Below the pieces are notes generated by a model. The model was not told where the DNA came from. It did no database searches and saw only the letters and a program-made list of their open reading frames with translations. DNA of 5,875 nt from an uncultured Candidatus Melainabacteria bacterium (GTDB lineage: Bacteria; Cyanobacteriota; Vampirovibrionia; Gastranaerophilales; Gastranaerophilaceae): contig CAKURL010000056.1 in NCBI GenBank assembly GCA_934675685.1, positions 1 to 5,875 on the forward strand, read 5' to 3'. Below, in pieces: positions 1 through 5,356 of this stretch; the first letter of the stretch is position 1; every line of letters begins with the position of its first letter. A program made the translations under genes and the position numbers.

Positions 1-524
1 AATTTTACAGAACCAAAGATTGATTTGTCTGCTTTAATTGTGTTTTCGTCGCCAGCATTTGCGCCCACTTGGAAAGTGGCACCATCTTTTCCTTTGCCTT
101 GAGCATCTTCAAACAAGCTAGAGTCTGAATATTTAGCAGATTGTGATACACGGTTGATTTCAGCAAGTCTTTCTTGAACTTCGTCGTTCATTGCAGAAAT
201 TTCGTTGTCTGAATAAGTGCCGTTTTTTGCTTGCAAAGCCAAGTCACGAATTCTTGTAACGTTTTCTTGTACAACGTCTAAGTTGCCTTCTGCAGTTGAT
301 AATAATGCATTTGCGCTTTGTACGTTGTTTTGGCAGATTGAGTTACCGTCCAATTGAACGCCCATTTTAGCTGCGATTACGGTGCCTGCTGCGTCGTCTT
401 TTGCAGAGTTGATTTTCAAACCAGTTGACATTCTTTCCATTGCTTTTGACAAGCTATTTGTTGAAGATGTCAAACAATTTTGAATTTTAATGGAATCCAC
501 ATTGGTGTTAATAGTAACTGACAT
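1..524 (-). CDS. fliC: Flagellin, N-terminal part (C-terminal end outside window)
   Basis: This is the filament subunit of the bacterial flagellum, exported unfolded through the flagellar type III system. The frame is open for 174 codons from the ATG at 524-522 to the left edge, so the gene is cut by the window and not shown to be broken. The start MSVTINTNV matches the family N terminus, followed by the D0/D1 helices: SLSKAMERMSTGLKINSAKDD (residues 24-44), STAEGNL (76-82) and TRIRDLALQAKNGT (90-103). Residues 139-174 already enter the variable, Gly/Ala/Asp-rich part, with FQVGANAGDEN resembling the FQIGAN motif of many flagellins. The start is supported by AAAGGAG at 538-532, 7 nt upstream. 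Two cysteines (C17, C64) in the coiled-coil region are unusual. It is separated from the upstream nucleotidyltransferase gene by a terminator, so it is probably transcribed on its own. The symbol could equally be hag or fla; the family assignment is firm. Confidence 0.96.
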   Translation of the reverse strand, partial: MSVTINTNVDSIKIQNCLTSSTNSLSKAMERMSTGLKINSAKDDAAGTVIAAKMGVQLDGNSICQNNVQSANALLSTAEGNLDVVQENVTRIRDLALQAKNGTYSDNEISAMNDEVQERLAEINRVSQSAKYSDSSLFEDAQGKGKDGATFQVGANAGDENTIKADKSIFGSVK

Positions 525-531
525 AAATGAG

Positions 532-565
532 CTCCTTTCATTAAGCTTTGTTAATACTTCCTTGT
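532..565 (-). promoter_or_regulatory. Flagellin leader: strong RBS plus upstream CsrA-like GGA site
   Basis: Reading the minus strand, AAAGGAG at 538-532 is the ribosome binding site of the flagellin gene. A second GGA lies 26 nt upstream in ACAAGGAAGT at 565-556, which matches 9 of 10 positions of the core of the published CsrA consensus (ACARGGAUGU). In Bacillus subtilis, CsrA represses flagellin translation by binding two such sites in the hag leader, one over the ribosome binding site. Here the second GGA lies in the binding site, and a short AGCT/AGCT pairing (546-543 with 533-530) could place it in a loop. The ribosome binding site is solid; CsrA control is inferred from the motif only. 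Confidence 0.45.
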
Positions 566-628
566 GTTTATTAAACTGTGGTACTTTTCAAATGCACACA
601 TTTTTGTCTTTTATAACAAAAGAAGCTC

Positions 629-649
629 AATATTAATTTTTTTAATATT
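629..649. repeat. AT-only inverted repeat
   Basis: Arms AATATTAA (629-636) and TTAATATT (642-649) are perfect inverted repeats of 8 bp around a 5-nt T loop. It lies directly past the terminator, in the direction of the flagellin gene. With no G or C in the stem it would be weak as RNA; it may be chance in such AT-rich DNA, or a protein-binding site for flagellin control. No function can be assigned. Confidence 0.35.
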
Positions 650-652
650 TTA

Positions 653-696
653 AAAAACCTTGAAATTTGCTTTTTTCTTGCTTTTTCAAGGTTTTT
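653..696 (-). terminator. Rho-independent terminator after the nucleotidyltransferase gene
   Basis: On the minus strand the core stem is CCTTGAAA/TTTCAAGG (arms 684-691 and 658-665 in plus coordinates), flanked by an A run before and a T run of six after, giving up to 13 paired bases including the A/T runs. The loop is 18 nt (666-683). It begins about 58 nt past the TAG stop of the tRNA nucleotidyltransferase gene, so it probably ends the whole efp-acc transcript and isolates the flagellin gene. The layout is symmetrical and could also stop plus-strand transcripts. The large loop is the only weak point. Confidence 0.8.
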
Positions 697-754
697 AAAT
701 GTTAAAATATGTAAAGATTTTATTTTTGTGTTATAAATTCCTTTTTTGTGGAAA

Positions 755-1897
755 CTATGAAAAATTCTTTTTGACAAAATCCAGTTCTTCTTCTTTAGAA
801 GAAAAAATTTCTTTATTTTTAGATTTTTCATCAAACATTTTATCTAAAATAATACCTATTTTTCTCCCTTTAAAGCCCAATTTTATTAAATCATTTCCAT
901 TTATAAATAGCTTAATATCTTTTATTTTTAAATATTTTTCGATATTTTTATTTTCGGTTTTATAGAAGAAATATGCTAATTTTGAATTTGAATATTTAGA
1001 AAAATATTTTTTTATCTCGCTTTCTTGGGTTAATTCTTCAATATTTTCCTCTTTGTTTTTTAAAATATCAATATAAAAATCTTTTTTTTCTTCAGAATTG
1101 AGCTCGAATTTTCTTATAACTTCATCTATTTTTTTAAAATCAACTTTAATTTCATTTTTAAAATAAATTTTGTAGATATTTTTTTCTACGATTTCTTTAA
1201 AAATTTCTTTATTTTTTTCTGACTTTAAAATGTGCTCTAAAACGCCTAAAAACCTGTCTTTGCTGAAGTTTTCATTTTCATAAGAAGAAAAATTTTGAAT
1301 ATAATCTTGAATTAAAATCTTGTTTTCTTTTGAAAAATCAAATCCAAAGCGAAATTTGAAGTTTATTCCTCTTAAAATCCTTGTGGGGTCATCTATATAG
1401 CTATTTTTGTGCAAAACTTTTAAAAGTTTTTTTTCTATATCATCTTTTCCATTTACTAAATCGATAAAACTGTATTCTATTTCATCATTTTTTAATTTCA
1501 ATTCTAAATACATAGAATTAATCGAAAAATCGCGCCTTTTGACGTCAATTTCGAGAGGAACCCCTGTTTTTATAATGCTTGGCAAAGCGCCACTTGAGAT
1601 ATAGCATTCTTCTCTTGTTGTTGCAATGTCAAAAATTTTGCCCTTGAATTCGACTTTTGCTGTGTCAAAAGCTTCGTGGATTGATTTTATTTTTATTTCT
1701 TTTGGTAATTTTTTGCAAAACGAAATAGCACTCTTATCAAGAATTAAATCGATATCGTGGTTTGAATTTTCTTCAAGATTTAAAAGCTTGTCTCTTACAA
1801 TTCCGCCTACAAAAAACACCCTAATTTTTTGAATTTGGGCGTTTTTTGTAATAATTTTTAGAAAATCGTTTGTTTTTTTGTCGAAGTTAAATTTCAC
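755..1897 (-). CDS. cca: Class II tRNA nucleotidyltransferase (CCA-adding or poly(A) polymerase family)
   Basis: The enzyme adds or repairs the 3' CCA of tRNA, using CTP and ATP without a nucleic acid template. The class II motifs are in order: VGGIVRD (30-36) with metal-binding D48 and D50 in DID (motif A), RRDFSINSM (121-129, motif B), DLVNGKDDI (146-154, motif C), DDPTRILR (169-176, motif D, the EDxxR-type nucleotide reader) and SKDRFLGVLE (212-221, motif E). The C-terminal part ends with GNDLIKLGFKGRKIG (334-348), as in other bacterial members. There is no HD phosphohydrolase domain; 380 residues is a normal short form. The start is GTG at 1897-1895, chosen because AGGAG at 1906-1902 sits 4 nt upstream and aligns with the family. 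It begins 13 nt after the accC stop and is probably the last gene of that unit. About one residue in six is lysine and the codons are far more AT-rich than in accC. Poly(A), A-adding or CC-adding activity cannot be excluded from sequence alone. Confidence 0.9.
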   Translation of the reverse strand: MKFNFDKKTNDFLKIITKNAQIQKIRVFFVGGIVRDKLLNLEENSNHDIDLILDKSAISFCKKLPKEIKIKSIHEAFDTAKVEFKGKIFDIATTREECYISSGALPSIIKTGVPLEIDVKRRDFSINSMYLELKLKNDEIEYSFIDLVNGKDDIEKKLLKVLHKNSYIDDPTRILRGINFKFRFGFDFSKENKILIQDYIQNFSSYENENFSKDRFLGVLEHILKSEKNKEIFKEIVEKNIYKIYFKNEIKVDFKKIDEVIRKFELNSEEKKDFYIDILKNKEENIEELTQESEIKKYFSKYSNSKLAYFFYKTENKNIEKYLKIKDIKLFINGNDLIKLGFKGRKIGIILDKMFDEKSKNKEIFSSKEEELDFVKKNFS

Positions 1898-1910
1898 AAT
1901 TCTCCTAGAT

Positions 1911-3278
1911 TTATTTTTTGCTTAAAACTTCAGGATAGTTTTTTTCGATGAAGCTTGTGTTGAAGTTGCCAGAGATGAAGTTCGCGTTGTTTAGGATTTT
2001 TTTGTGGAAACCTGCTGTGGTCTTAATTCCTGTAATAACGTAGTCGTTTAGAGCTCTTAGCATTCTTTTTCTTGCTTCTTCTCTATCTCTTCCCCAGCAA
2101 ATCACTTTTCCGACTAAAGAATCGTAATATGGAGGAATTTTGTATCCTGTGTAAACGTGTGAATCTACTCTTGTTCCAAAGCCTCCTGGGGCGATGTAGC
2201 CTTCGATTGTACCAGGGCAAGGCATGAAACATTTCTCGAAGTCTTCTGCGTTTATTCTGCATTCAATCGCATGGCCCATCAAATTGATGTCTTTTTGGCT
2301 ATATGAAAGTTTTTCGCCTTGAGCCACTTTGATTTGTTCTTTTACGATGTCCACGTTTGAAATCATTTCAGTAACGCAATGTTCCACTTGGACACGAGTG
2401 TTCATTTCCATAAAATAGAATTTTTTATTTTTTGGATCAGATTCGTCAAGCAAGAATTCAATTGTTCCTGTTCCTTCGTAGTTGATGGATTTTGCGGCAC
2501 TTATCGCAGCGTTGCCCATTTTTTCTCTGATTTCTTCAGAAATAGCTGATGAAGGAGCTTCTTCAAGAAGTTTTTGATTTCTTCTTTGGATTGAACAATC
2601 CCTTTCGCCTAAGTGAATAACATTTCCAAAGCTGTCCGCAAGGATTTGGACTTCAATATGGCGAGGGTTTTCAACGAATTTTTCAACATATACATCAGGA
2701 TTTGCAAAAGAATTTTGAGCTTCTTGGCGGCAAAGATTAAATGCGTCATCTAATTCTTCGTCTTTTCTCACTATTCTCATACCTTTTCCGCCGCCGCCTG
2801 CTGTGGCTTTGATGATGATTGGGTAGTTGACTTTTTTTACAAACTCGCGAATGACATCAGTGTTGTCCACAATTCCAAGCCCAGGAGTAATAGGAACTCC
2901 GTTTGCTTCCATTGTTTCTCTCGCTGTAGCCTTGTCGCCCATTTTTCTCATGGCACTTGATGAAGGGCCTATGAATTTGATGTGGTGTTCTTCGCAAATA
3001 TCAACGAAGTCTGCTCTTTCAGATAAAAAGCCATACCCTGGGTGGATTGCGTCAGCCCCTGAAGTGAGGGCTACTGAAATCAAAGCAGGGATATGCAAAT
3101 AGCTTTTTGCGCTTTGCGCAGGGCCAATGCAATATGCTTCATCTGCCAATGAAACATGTAAGCTTTCAGAGTCAGCTTGAGAATATACTGCAACTGTTGC
3201 AATTCCTAATTCACGGCATGCTCTGATTATGCGGACGGCAATTTCGCCTCTGTTTGCAATTAATACTTTCTTAAACAT
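1911..3278 (-). CDS. accC: Biotin carboxylase subunit of acetyl-CoA carboxylase
   Basis: It carboxylates the biotin on AccB using ATP and bicarbonate, the first half-reaction of acetyl-CoA carboxylase, which makes malonyl-CoA for fatty acids. The 455-residue protein is full length. Visible landmarks are the N-terminal KVLIANRGEIAVRIIRACRE (4-23), HPGYGFLSE (79-87), K116 in GDKATAR, the ATP-grasp lysine K157 with the glycine loop GGGGKG (161-166), NPRHIEVQ (204-211), GERDCSIQRRNQK (224-236), metal ligands E274 and E291, and the catalytic EMNTRVQVEH (291-300) with R295 equivalent to E. coli R292. R341 in ECRINAED is also conserved. A short insertion (DPKNKK, about 281-286) precedes the metal ligand region compared with E. 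coli. The ATG at 3278-3276 follows AAAGG (3293-3289) by 10 nt. It lies 30 nt after accB and 13 nt before the nucleotidyltransferase gene. Stand-alone length and the AccB neighbour argue against a pyruvate or propionyl-CoA carboxylase subunit. Confidence 0.97.
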   Translation of the reverse strand: MFKKVLIANRGEIAVRIIRACRELGIATVAVYSQADSESLHVSLADEAYCIGPAQSAKSYLHIPALISVALTSGADAIHPGYGFLSERADFVDICEEHHIKFIGPSSSAMRKMGDKATARETMEANGVPITPGLGIVDNTDVIREFVKKVNYPIIIKATAGGGGKGMRIVRKDEELDDAFNLCRQEAQNSFANPDVYVEKFVENPRHIEVQILADSFGNVIHLGERDCSIQRRNQKLLEEAPSSAISEEIREKMGNAAISAAKSINYEGTGTIEFLLDESDPKNKKFYFMEMNTRVQVEHCVTEMISNVDIVKEQIKVAQGEKLSYSQKDINLMGHAIECRINAEDFEKCFMPCPGTIEGYIAPGGFGTRVDSHVYTGYKIPPYYDSLVGKVICWGRDREEARKRMLRALNDYVITGIKTTAGFHKKILNNANFISGNFNTSFIEKNYPEVLSKK

Positions 3279-3308
3279 AATTATTTAACCTTTGAATTTA
3301 AATATATG

Positions 3309-3779
3309 TTATTCAACATACATTAAAACTTGACCATATTCTACGCTTTGACCGTCTTCAACGCAAATTTGTGTAACTTTGCCTGAAACTTCTGATTCGA
3401 TTTCGTTCATAAGTTTCATTGCTTCAACGATACATACAACTTGCCCAACGCTAACTGTGTCGCCAACTTTAACAAATGGCTTAGCCCCTGGAGCAGGAGC
3501 AGCGTAGAAAGCACCAACCATAGGAGAAGTGATAGCTGTGCCTTTTGGAGCTTGAATAGCTTTTTCTTCTTTCATTTGGTTTGTGATTTGGCTTGCTGGG
3601 TTCACTTGTGGCGCAGGAGCTTGAATTGGTGCTACAGGAGCAACATTTGCTGCTGCCACAACTTTTGTTTCTTTTCTTACTGTGATTGCTTTTTCGCCAT
3701 CTTCCAAAATGATTTCCGTTAAATCGTTATCGGTGATGATTTTGGCAATTTTTTCAATATATTCTATTTCGTACTTCAT
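3309..3779 (-). CDS. accB: Biotin carboxyl carrier protein of acetyl-CoA carboxylase
   Basis: This small protein carries biotin between biotin carboxylase (AccC) and the carboxyltransferase (AccAD, not in this window). At 156 residues it has the standard plan: an N-terminal helical part (1-39), a flexible Ala/Pro-rich linker (42-62, many Ala-Pro pairs), and a biotinyl domain (about 82-156). The biotin-accepting lysine is K122 in EAMKLMNEIE (119-128). The 'thumb' typical of acetyl-CoA carboxylase carriers is seen before it, in SPMVGAFYAAPAPGAKPFV (85-103), which favours AccB over lipoyl or other biotinyl proteins. A biotin ligase encoded elsewhere is needed. The ATG at 3779-3777 is preceded by AAGGA whose first bases belong to the efp stop codon, leaving only 10 nt between genes, so translation of the two is probably coupled. 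accC follows 30 nt later. Confidence 0.97.
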   Translation of the reverse strand: MKYEIEYIEKIAKIITDNDLTEIILEDGEKAITVRKETKVVAAANVAPVAPIQAPAPQVNPASQITNQMKEEKAIQAPKGTAITSPMVGAFYAAPAPGAKPFVKVGDTVSVGQVVCIVEAMKLMNEIESEVSGKVTQICVEDGQSVEYGQVLMYVE

Positions 3780-3786
3780 TTTGTTG

Positions 3787-3792
3787 TCCTTA
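3787..3792 (-). promoter_or_regulatory. accB ribosome binding site overlapping the efp stop codon
   Basis: On the minus strand, TAAGGA at 3792-3787 contains the efp stop TAA and the AAGGA ribosome binding site of accB; the accB ATG follows after 7 nt. A ribosome that finishes EF-P is thus placed at the accB start, which supports cotranscription and translational coupling of the two genes. Confidence 0.75.
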
Positions 3793-4347
3793 AATTCTTG
3801 ATAAAAATTCGTTTGTGCGAGTATCGATTTTCAACACGTCTCCTACTTGGATAAAGAAAGGAACGTTCACAATAGCGCCGCCTTCAAGTGTTGCAGGCTT
3901 AGAGCCGCCTTGCGCTGTGTTTCCTTTTTCTGCCGGTGGAGTGTCTATTACTTCTAATTCTACGAAGTTAGGCAAGTCGATACCGATAATTTTAGAGTCA
4001 TGCATTAAAATTTGAACAGTCATGTTTTCTTTTAAATATTTTATGCCGTCTCCAATAGTATCAGAAGGCACTGGAAGTTGTTCGTATGATTCTAAGTCCA
4101 TCATAACAAGGTCATTGCCTTCTTTATATAAATATTGCATTTCGCGTCTGTCTAGCATAGCTTTTGCAACTTTTTCTCCAGCTCTGAATGTTTTTTCAAC
4201 AACTTGACCGGTTTCAACATTTTTTAGCTTGGTTCTAACAAAAGCAGCACCTTTGCCCGGTTTTACGTGCAAAAATTCTACAACGGACCAAAGTTTTCCG
4301 TCTATATCTAGTGTCAAACCAGTTTTTAAATCGTTTACTGAAATCAT
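3790..4347 (-). CDS. efp: Translation elongation factor P
   Basis: EF-P binds between the P and E sites of stalled ribosomes and helps peptide bond formation at consecutive prolines. The 185-residue protein is full length, with three beta-barrel domains: the KOW-like N-terminal domain (about 1-63), the central OB domain (about 65-127) and the C-terminal OB domain ending in IDTRTNEFLSRI. The functional tip is HVKPGKGAAFVR (27-38); K32 is the equivalent of the lysine that is modified in E. coli (K34) and Bacillus. No modification enzyme is recognised in the window, so the state of K32 is unknown. The tip and the following TKLKNVETGQVVEKTFRAGE stretch look like cyanobacterial and Bacillus EF-P rather than the YeiP paralogue. 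The ATG at 4347-4345 has TAGGGA (4359-4354) 6 nt upstream and lies 12 nt after the HEAT-like gene. It precedes accB by 10 nt, an adjacency also known from cyanobacteria. Confidence 0.97.
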   Translation of the reverse strand: MISVNDLKTGLTLDIDGKLWSVVEFLHVKPGKGAAFVRTKLKNVETGQVVEKTFRAGEKVAKAMLDRREMQYLYKEGNDLVMMDLESYEQLPVPSDTIGDGIKYLKENMTVQILMHDSKIIGIDLPNFVELEVIDTPPAEKGNTAQGGSKPATLEGGAIVNVPFFIQVGDVLKIDTRTNEFLSRI

Positions 4348-4359
4348 ATAATATCCCTA

Positions 4360-5070
4360 TTAGTCTATTTCATTGTCTATTTTATCATAAACTTGATTTT
4401 TTACATAAAAATTTTCATCTTCAATCGCTTTTTTGATTAAATCTTTTGGGCAATTTTTGATATTTTTGATGATTTTTGCTGATTTTTCGCGGATTGTGTA
4501 GTCTGAAAAATTTATCGTAATTGTTACTAAATTTAATATTTTATCGTTATTTTTTTGAGTATTTGTTATAGAAAGCGCTTCTAAAAGCCAATAAAGAGAA
4601 AAAAGTTTCTTGTTTTTAGCATGACTTTTGTTGTTGTTTTGAAATTCACTTTTTTTGTCTTTGAAATTATTTTCTTCTTTCAAAATAGTTTCGATTTTTT
4701 CTATAATCTTTTCTTCAAGAGAATTTTTTAAATAATCGTTTTTTTGAATAATGTTACAAATCGCTCTTGAAATATTTGGATTAATGTCGATAATCCCTCT
4801 TAAAATAATCTCTTGCGCTTCTTTATAATTAAAAAATTCAGGGTTTAATCTGTTTATTTCTTCTAATTTTAAAGCTGTGATTTCTCTTAGGGGAGTAGGG
4901 TTGTCGACTAATTTTTGGATTAATATTTTAAAAAGGTTTTCTTCAATTGGAGTTTTTAGAGAAATAATTGAAAAAATTTTTTCAAAGTCGTCATTTTCTT
5001 CTTTTTTTAAATTTTCAATTAATTCTTCGTTTGAATAATCTTTTTCTAAAAGTTTTAAATATTTGTCCAT
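4360..5070 (-). CDS. HEAT/ARM-like alpha-helical protein of unknown function
   Basis: I do not recognise this 236-residue protein as a named family. It looks almost entirely helical, with no signal peptide or membrane segment, so it is probably cytoplasmic. Four stretches resemble HEAT-type helix pairs, judged by turn plus an R-x-x-(A/S) second helix: NPTPLREITALKLEEI (57-72), NPNISRAICNIIQ (97-109), SDYTIREKSAKIIKNI (189-204) and DENFYVKNQVYDKI (218-231). A polar Asn/Lys-rich linker (about 131-155) splits the protein in two. Such folds usually bind proteins. The only histidine is H150, so the His-Glu metal sites of HEAT-type deoxyhypusine hydroxylase are absent. The gene heads the likely operon, 12 nt before efp, and ends in tandem in-frame stops (TAA TAG). 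The ATG at 5070 has no clear ribosome binding site; it is taken because an in-frame stop lies just upstream. Codon use is extremely AT-rich, like the nucleotidyltransferase gene. Confidence 0.75.
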   Translation of the reverse strand: MDKYLKLLEKDYSNEELIENLKKEENDDFEKIFSIISLKTPIEENLFKILIQKLVDNPTPLREITALKLEEINRLNPEFFNYKEAQEIILRGIIDINPNISRAICNIIQKNDYLKNSLEEKIIEKIETILKEENNFKDKKSEFQNNNKSHAKNKKLFSLYWLLEALSITNTQKNNDKILNLVTITINFSDYTIREKSAKIIKNIKNCPKDLIKKAIEDENFYVKNQVYDKIDNEID

Positions 5071-5102
5071 AAATATTATTAAACCATAACCAAAATGTTG
5101 AG

Positions 5103-5129
5103 AAAAAATTTTTTAAAAAAAATTATAAT
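5103..5129. promoter_or_regulatory. Candidate divergent promoter region with palindromic -10
   Basis: The spacer between the HEAT-like gene (minus) and the small plus-strand gene holds an A6-T6-A8 run (5103-5122) followed by AATTATAATT (5121-5130), which reads TATAAT on both strands (plus 5124-5129, minus 5127-5122). Either could be a -10 box. Neither has a good -35 at 16-18 nt: minus offers only T-rich TTTTTA at 5150-5145, and plus has TTGAGA (5098-5103) at a too-long 20 nt. The A-tracts may bend DNA or act as UP elements. In DNA this AT-rich, TATAAT can arise by chance. Confidence 0.4.
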
Positions 5130-5180
5130 TAATTTGAATTTTCATAAAAAATGATTAATGAATTTAAAAGCGAGGTTAAA

Positions 5181-5354
5181 ATGGATATAATTAAAAAACT
5201 TTTTTCTTTTAACAATGACGAAGCTTCGGCTATCGGGCTTTGCAAGTTTAACGATGACTTTTTTAAGTTGGAAGACGCAAGAAAAAAAGCTAAAAAAATC
5301 TTAAAAAAAGACGTTTCTTTAACTCAAATGCTCAAAAGAAGCCCCCAAGTATAA
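5181..5354 (+). CDS. Small basic protein of unknown function (57 residues)
   Basis: This is the only plausible plus-strand gene. The frame is open from an ATG at 5151, but the ATG at 5181 is preferred because GAGG at 5172-5175 lies 5 nt before it, whereas the upstream ATG has no ribosome binding site. The product starts MDIIKKLFSFNNDEASAIG, has one cysteine (residue 21) in GLCKFNDDF, then a lysine-rich helix (DARKKAKKILKKD, about 33-45) and a tail VSLTQMLKRSPQV. It has no membrane segment or signal peptide. Codons such as TCG, GGG, TGC, AAG and CCC are less AT-biased than the surrounding DNA, which favours real coding. It diverges from the HEAT-like gene and converges on the DUF212 gene with 2 nt between the stops. 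I do not recognise the family; no function is proposed. Confidence 0.6.
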   Translation: MDIIKKLFSFNNDEASAIGLCKFNDDFFKLEDARKKAKKILKKDVSLTQMLKRSPQV

Positions 5355-5356
5355 CT

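Noticed and set aside
525..640. Sigma-28 type promoter for flagellin
   Set aside because: TAAA motifs are present but none has a GCCGATAA-like box at the right spacing, and no convincing sigma-70 pair was found. The promoter remains unidentified.
571..834. Minus-strand ORF of 87 codons beside the flagellin leader
   Set aside because: It overlaps the 3' end of the nucleotidyltransferase gene in another frame, crosses the terminator and is lysine/phenylalanine-rich noise from AT-rich DNA.
2827..3102. Plus-strand ORF of 91 codons inside accC
   Set aside because: It is antisense to a strongly conserved part of accC and has no ribosome binding site or family resemblance. The other plus-strand ORFs within accB, efp and the nucleotidyltransferase gene were dropped for the same reason.
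3594..3656. AccB Ala/Pro linker as an EF-P dependent stall site
   Set aside because: The linker has isolated Ala-Pro pairs and no run of consecutive prolines, so there is no basis for EF-P dependence.
4360..5070. HEAT-like protein as a deoxyhypusine hydroxylase or bilin lyase
   Set aside because: The His-Glu metal-binding pairs of the hydroxylase are missing (one histidine only), and nothing in the neighbourhood suggests phycobiliproteins.
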